This document shows positions 60,125-64,000 of a stretch of 64,000 nucleotides of DNA, one piece after another. The DNA comes from Stappia sp. WLB 29 (GTDB lineage Bacteria; Pseudomonadota; Alphaproteobacteria; Rhizobiales; Stappiaceae): the NCBI RefSeq assembly GCF_023507705.1, contig NZ_JALBGD010000001.1:434001-498000 (forward strand), written 5' to 3'. A program made the translations under genes and the position numbers. Within the stretch, counting starts at the first letter, position 1. The number at the start of each line of letters is the position of its first letter. Under the pieces are notes generated by a model. That model was not told the DNA's origin, searched no databases, and saw nothing but the letters and a program-made list of their open reading frames with translations.

Positions 60125-61246
60125 ATGAGTGAAGCACAGGCGAGCGCCTCTCCCGTCGCCAGCGCCGACGAGCGGCTGCGGAAGACGGGGCTTGCGACGA
60201 AGCTTTTGCGCCGGCCGGAGCTCGGCGCGCTGGCCGGGCTGGTTCTGGTCACGCTTTTCTTCGTCACGGTGGCCAACCCGGCGATGTTCTCGCTCGCCGG
60301 CATCATGAACTTCATGGCGCCTGCCGCCCAACTCGGCATTCTCGCCATCGGCGCCGCGCTCTTGATGGTCGGCGGCGAGTTCGACCTGTCGGTAGGCTCC
60401 ATGGTCGCCTTCGCCGGCCTTGCCTTCGGCACGGTGCTGGTGGTCTGGGACATGCCGCTCATCGTCGCCATTGCCGCGACGCTGGCCTTCGCCGCCGGCA
60501 TCGGCGCGGTCAACGGCCAGATCGTGCTGCGCACCGGCCTGCCCTCCTTCATTGTCACCCTGGCCTTCCTGTTCATCCTGCGAGGCCTCACCCTGGTCGG
60601 GCTGAAATGGGCGACCGACGGGTCTACCCAGCTGCGCGGCGTCAAGGAGGCGGCGGGCGAGGGCTGGATCCTCGAACTGTTTTCGGGCGATGCCTTCGAG
60701 AGCCTGTTCGCCTGGCTGGCCGCAAACGACTACATCGACACTTTCCGAAACGGCACGCCCAAGGTCACCGGCGTTCCGGTCGAGATCCTGTGGTTCGCGG
60801 CCATCGCGCTTATCGCCACCTGGGTGCTGCTGCGCACCCGCTTCGGCAACTGGATCTTCGCCGCCGGCGGCGATGCCAATGCGGCGCGCAATTCCGGCGT
60901 GCCGGTCACCCGGGTCAAGACCGTCCTGTTCATGGTCACCGCCATGTGCGCGGCGCTGGTCGCCATCCTCACCGTGCTCGATGCCGGCTCCACCGATGCC
61001 CGCCGCGGCTTCCAGAAGGAGTTCGAGGCGATCATCGCGGCGGTGATCGGCGGCTGCCTTTTGACCGGCGGCTACGGCTCGGCCATCGGCGCCTTCTTCG
61101 GCGCCATCATCTTCGGCATGGTGCTGATCGGGCTGACCTACACCACCATCGACCAGGACTGGTACCTGGTCTTCCTCGGCGGCATGCTGCTGATCGCCGT
61201 GCTGTTCAACAACTTCATCCGCAAGCGGGCGACGGGGGAGCGCTGA
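60125..61246 (+). CDS. Sugar ABC transporter permease
   Basis: Inner-membrane permease of the CUT2 (ribose/fructose) class, 373 residues with about nine to ten membrane segments. Family phrases include [19 protein letters not shown] (the conserved GxDLSVG region) and [18 protein letters not shown] longer periplasmic insertion lies at about residues 160-215. It follows the binding protein by 99 bp, and its stop lies 2 bp before the ATPase start codon, so the two are translationally coupled. Confidence 0.92.
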   Translation: MSEAQASASPVASADERLRKTGLATKLLRRPELGALAGLVLVTLFFVTVANPAMFSLAGIMNFMAPAAQLGILAIGAALLMVGGEFDLSVGSMVAFAGLAFGTVLVVWDMPLIVAIAATLAFAAGIGAVNGQIVLRTGLPSFIVTLAFLFILRGLTLVGLKWATDGSTQLRGVKEAAGEGWILELFSGDAFESLFAWLAANDYIDTFRNGTPKVTGVPVEILWFAAIALIATWVLLRTRFGNWIFAAGGDANAARNSGVPVTRVKTVLFMVTAMCAALVAILTVLDAGSTDARRGFQKEFEAIIAAVIGGCLLTGGYGSAIGAFFGAIIFGMVLIGLTYTTIDQDWYLVFLGGMLLIAVLFNNFIRKRATGER

Positions 61247-61248
61247 CC

Positions 61249-62064
61249 ATGGCCGCGACAGCTCTTGCACATTCGGACCCCGCGCCTGCCGTCCCGCTGA
61301 TCGAGGTGCGCGACCTCGTCAAGCATTTCGGCTCGGTCATCGCGCTCGGCGGCATCTCGATGAAAGTGCATGCCGGCGAGGTGCTGTGCCTGCTCGGCGA
61401 CAACGGCGCCGGCAAGTCGACCCTGATCAAGACGCTTTCGGGCGTGCATCGGCCGACGGCGGGCACCTTCCTCGTCGGCGGCCAGGAGGTCGCTTTCGAC
61501 AGCCCGCGCGACGCGCTCGACGCCGGCATCGCCACCGTCTACCAGGACCTGGCGATGATCCCGCTGATGTCGATCACCCGCAATTTCTTCATGGGCCGCG
61601 AGCCGCTCAAGGGCATCTGGCCGTTCCGCCGCATGGACATGGTCCATGCGGACACGGTGACGCGCGAGGAGATGCGGCGCATCGGCATCGACGTGCGCGA
61701 CCCGCAGCAGGCGGTCGGCACCCTGTCCGGCGGCGAGCGGCAATGCGTGGCGATCGCCCGGGCAGTCTATTTCGGCGCCAAGGTGCTGATCCTCGACGAA
61801 CCGACCTCGGCGCTCGGCGTCGCCCAGACCTCGATGGTGCTGAAATACATCAATCAGGTGCGGGCCAAGGGGCTCGGCGTCATCTTCATCACCCACAATG
61901 TCCGCCATGCCCATGCGGTCGGCGACCGCTTCACCGTGCTCAACCGCGGGCGCACGCTCGGCACCCATGCGCGCGGCGAGATCACCATCGACGAGTTGCA
62001 GAACCTGATGGCGGGCGGCAAGGAACTGCAGGACCTCGGCGCCGATCTCGGCGGCACGGTCTGA
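61249..62064 (+). CDS. Sugar ABC transporter ATP-binding protein (single domain)
   Basis: ATPase of a CUT2-type importer, 271 residues. It has Walker [10 protein letters not shown] at 50-58, signature [16 protein letters not shown], Walker [12 protein letters not shown], and the switch histidine in [10 protein letters not shown]. Many CUT2 ATPases carry two ABC domains; this one has a single domain, as in FrcA, so it should act as a homodimer. It starts 2 bp after the permease stop. A 540-bp repeat-rich region follows. Confidence 0.93.
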   Translation: MAATALAHSDPAPAVPLIEVRDLVKHFGSVIALGGISMKVHAGEVLCLLGDNGAGKSTLIKTLSGVHRPTAGTFLVGGQEVAFDSPRDALDAGIATVYQDLAMIPLMSITRNFFMGREPLKGIWPFRRMDMVHADTVTREEMRRIGIDVRDPQQAVGTLSGGERQCVAIARAVYFGAKVLILDEPTSALGVAQTSMVLKYINQVRAKGLGVIFITHNVRHAHAVGDRFTVLNRGRTLGTHARGEITIDELQNLMAGGKELQDLGADLGGTV

Positions 62065-62173
62065 CGGAAGGGAGTGGCAGGGGCGCCCCCAGCCGAGGGT
62101 GCCAATGGCCCCCGGCTCTCCGGCTGCGCCTGCGGCCAAGATGACGGTTCGAGAGAGTGGCACGATCTCCCAC

Positions 62174-62240
62174 CCCCCTCGGCCGTCACCCCGGACGAGC
62201 ATCGCGAGATCCGGGGCCTATTGGTTGCCAGAGCGGTAGC
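62174..62240. repeat. Dispersed repeat, locus B
   Basis: Matches 48144-48210 at about 60 of 67 positions. Its core CCCCGGA and TCCGGGG arms could form a hairpin. Weaker similarity extends about 40 bp further upstream in both copies. Confidence 0.75.
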
Positions 62241-62311
62241 GCCCCTCGCACCGCCTTCGCTCCTCGTCATCAACTCGGCAAGGAATGCATGTCGTTCGTC
62301 CCACCCACAGG

Positions 62312-62353
62312 ATGTCATCCCGGTTTCGGCGAAGCCGAAGACCGGGATCCAGT
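62312..62353 (-). repeat. TACTGGAT-hairpin-ATGAC element, minus orientation
   Basis: Read on the minus strand: TTACTGGAT, then a hairpin with arms CCCGGT-TCGGC and GCCGA-ACCGGG around GAA, then ATGACA. It is the same kind of element as at 62438-62467, but inverted. Confidence 0.75.
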
Positions 62354-62437
62354 AACCTCGAACGGTTCCAGAGAGCACCCGGCGCAGCCGCCGGACTTCA
62401 GCGGCTTCTGCCTTCGCGCCACCATCCGCCCCGGCGG

Positions 62438-62467
62438 ATACTGGATACCTGCCTTCGCAGGTATGAC
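62438..62467 (+). repeat. TACTGGAT-hairpin-ATGAC element, plus orientation
   Basis: ATACTGGAT is followed by a perfect 8-bp hairpin (ATACCTGC / GCAGGTAT, loop CTTC at 62453-62456) and ATGACA. The flanks match the element at 62312-62353; the hairpin sequence differs. Confidence 0.75.
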
Positions 62468-62523
62468 AGCCGTTGAGATGGCGCTTCCCTCCGCCCCACA
62501 CCGGCCGCCCTCAACCGCCCCCC

Positions 62524-62562
62524 AGAAACGAAAACGCCGACCACGAAGGCCGGCGTTTTTTC
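62524..62562. terminator. Bidirectional intrinsic terminator
   Basis: AACGCCG pairs with CGGCGTT around a loop containing CACGAAGG. TTTTTT follows on the plus strand and TTTTCGTTT on the minus strand. It can end both the ABC operon and NDUFA12 transcripts. Confidence 0.75.
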
Positions 62563-62604
62563 AATCCGTTACGGCAGGATCTTCACCTGCCGCATGAAGC
62601 AATG

Positions 62605-62988
62605 TCAGCCTTCCGGCGTCCAGGCCTGATAGTCGCCCGAGACCTTGGGCCGGCTTTCGCCCGTCAGGATCGAGCCCTTCGGACGGTAGGCCTCATGCGT
62701 GCCGGTGCGGTTGCTGCGGTGCGGCGCCTCCCAGACGCGCGGTGTGTAGTCCACCTCGCTCGGCGGCGTGTCGGTACGGTGGTGCATCCAGCCATGCCAA
62801 CCGGGCGGAATCATCGAGGCCTCGGCCAGACCGTTGTAGATCACCCAGCGGCGGCGCCCCCCGCGCTCGCGATAGTAGGCATTGCCGAACTCGTCGTTTC
62901 CGACGAACTCGCCCTTGCGCCAGGTAAAGAAGCGCGTGCCCCAGGTCGCGCTGTTCCACCAGGTGAAGAATTGCAGCAGCGTTTTCAT
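62605..62988 (-). CDS. NADH:ubiquinone oxidoreductase accessory subunit NDUFA12 (B17.2)
   Basis: Supernumerary subunit of complex I shared by alphaproteobacteria and mitochondria. The 127-residue product has the family opening FTWWNSATWGTRFFTWRKGE. It also has the motif VGNDEFGNAYYRERGGRRRW and the following WVIYNG, PPGWHGWMHH and YTPRVWEAPH. It lies far from the nuo operon at 13.5-29.1 kb, as is usual for this gene. The ATG at 62988 matches the conserved start. An upstream ATG at 63027 has a better ribosome site (AAGGG) and would add 13 residues. Confidence 0.93.
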   Translation of the reverse strand: MKTLLQFFTWWNSATWGTRFFTWRKGEFVGNDEFGNAYYRERGGRRRWVIYNGLAEASMIPPGWHGWMHHRTDTPPSEVDYTPRVWEAPHRSNRTGTHEAYRPKGSILTGESRPKVSGDYQAWTPEG

Positions 62989-63095
62989 CGAAGGCGGCGT
63001 CCCGGTTTGTCTGTCTGGCTTTCGCATAGCGCACCCTTGCCCGTTTCGCAATGCGGCGGCGCGTCCCGCGACCGGCTTTCCTGCGCTCGATAGGC

Positions 63096-63752
63096 TCAGG
63101 CGGCCGGTTGGGGCCGCTTCGGGCGCACGGTGGCGAAGCCGTTGCGCGCTGCGCCCGCATCCTTCTTCTGGGCGGTCGCAGCCAGATCGCGCCGCGCCCC
63201 GGATTTCGGCGCCACGATCTCCCGCTCGATGCCGATCTGCTGCCACTTGCGTGCCTTCTCGTCGAGCGTGTCGGCAACACCCTCGATGACATAGCGCCCG
63301 TCGTCGCCCATCACCAGTTGGCGGCCGTCGCGCAGCGTCCACATCAGCCGGTCGTAGAGGCCGGACGGCGACAGTGGCTTGGCCACCACATGCTGGGCCC
63401 CGTCGCGCAGCACCCGGTCGATCAGCGTTCGCGTGCCGTGGGCGGTGCACACCACCACCGGCAGGAAGCAGAGCGGCGCCATCTTGCGCTGGCGCAGCGT
63501 GCGCAGCAGCGCCAACCCGCTCGTCGGCTTCATTCGCCAGTCCGTGATGACGAAGTTGGGCGGGTCGAGCCGCATCATCTCCAGCGCCGTCTCGGCCGTA
63601 TCGAAGGTCCGCACCCGACGCACCCGGAACGAGAGCAAGGTCGAGCGCAGGATCGCCTGCATCGGCTTCGAATCGTCGACGACCACGACATCCAGGTCGC
63701 CGATATCCAGTCCGTATGCGTAGTGCCGCGTCATCCGGGCCAAGCGCGTCAT
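63096..63752 (-). CDS. CheY-like response regulator with C-terminal extension
   Basis: A 218-residue protein with one receiver domain (about 20-140): acidic pair Asp26-Asp27, phosphoacceptor Asp71 in VITDWRMKP, the Thr in VVVCTAHG and Lys125 in VVAKPLSP. The C-terminal 80 residues are basic and rich in Ala, Lys and Arg, with no recognised output domain. The start is uncertain: ATGs at 63752 and 63734 and a TTG at 63812 are all possible. An AGAAGG lies directly before 63752. The cognate kinase is not in the window. Confidence 0.8.
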   Translation of the reverse strand: MTRLARMTRHYAYGLDIGDLDVVVVDDSKPMQAILRSTLLSFRVRRVRTFDTAETALEMMRLDPPNFVITDWRMKPTSGLALLRTLRQRKMAPLCFLPVVVCTAHGTRTLIDRVLRDGAQHVVAKPLSPSGLYDRLMWTLRDGRQLVMGDDGRYVIEGVADTLDEKARKWQQIGIEREIVAPKSGARRDLAATAQKKDAGAARNGFATVRPKRPQPAA

Positions 63753-64000
63753 CCTTCTGTCGGAGGATGCCAGTGAACCACGTCCGGATTTCCCCGCGAT
63801 TGAACGGGACAAGACGATTTTCGGACAAACTTTCTAAAATTGCGGCGCGTTCGATGCTAATTTCTCAAGAATTGAGACGATTCTGCGCAATCTCGCAAAA
63901 TCGCTCTTAACGGAAATGGCGGTTTTCCGCCATTTCGGAGCGGCCGGGGATAGAGGATCGCAATCCCCTCCCCGCGTTTTGCAAGGGTTCGGCGGGGATA
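63753..64000. other. AT-rich region upstream of the CheY-like gene, to window end
   Basis: Upstream sequence that is AT-rich relative to the rest of the window. It contains the palindrome AAATGGCGG-TTTT-CCGCCATTT (63912-63933). I see no gene within it before the edge. Confidence 0.4.

Larger units (their letters stand above)
62065..62604. other. Repeat-rich convergent intergenic region
   Basis: About 540 bp between the ABC ATPase and NDUFA12 genes. It contains repeat locus B (62174-62240), two inverted TACTGGAT-hairpin-ATGAC elements (62312-62353 and 62438-62467) and a bidirectional terminator (62524-62562). No gene is supported. Confidence 0.7.

Overview
The window is a GC-rich alphaproteobacterial chromosome segment, most likely Hyphomicrobiales (Rhizobiales) and plausibly Stappiaceae-like. 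The evidence is the gene content and order: yajC-secD, popZ, a 14-gene nuo operon followed by birA and rnj, an argS-SPOR-nagZ-scpAB-tatABC-serS-surE-pcm run, an ExoR homologue, NDUFA12, and candidate CtrA boxes. I see no prophage, insertion sequence, CRISPR array or obvious genomic island. It is mainly core chromosome.

Left part (1-12.7 kb). Most genes lie on the minus strand. They are secD (cut by the window edge), yajC, a DUF2155 secreted protein, valS, popZ, a tolC-type outer-membrane channel and a PCMT-family methyltransferase. A DUF815 ATPase and a small unknown gene are on the plus strand. Next come DUF1467, methylmalonyl-CoA epimerase, RNase J and birA, which form the tail of the nuo operon.

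Middle (12.7-30.2 kb). The complete complex I operon nuoA to nuoN reads on the minus strand, with an extra 78-residue membrane ORF between nuoH and nuoI and a C-terminally extended NuoE. A class D beta-lactamase and three tandem tRNA-Asp genes lie just upstream of it.

Right-middle (30.9-46.5 kb). A long, tightly packed minus-strand run covers cell division, translation and export: dgt, argS, a SPOR protein, nagZ, scpA, scpB, an orphan ABC ATPase, tatA, tatB, tatC, serS, surE, pcm and a LysM/M23 lipoprotein. The lipoprotein looks like a degenerate amidase activator.

Right part (46.8-64 kb). Gene direction is mixed: erpA-type Fe-S insertion protein, xthA, an unknown secreted protein, an ExoR-like Sel1 protein, a 32-codon small ORF, parE, a sulfotransferase-like gene, a DEAD-box helicase, a diguanylate cyclase, an Lrp regulator, an RpiR regulator divergent from a FrcBCA-like sugar ABC operon, NDUFA12 and a CheY-like protein.

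The most interesting signals are regulatory or small. (1) Three TTAA motifs phased at 11 bp (two overlapping CtrA boxes) precede the diguanylate cyclase. (2) A perfect palindrome overlaps a predicted promoter between rpiR and the ABC operon. (3) A 32-codon ORF with a consensus Shine-Dalgarno is followed by a long inverted repeat. (4) Composite dispersed repeats sit at two convergent gene ends. (5) Several family members lack expected active-site residues. No wholly new multi-gene system could be demonstrated from sequence alone.
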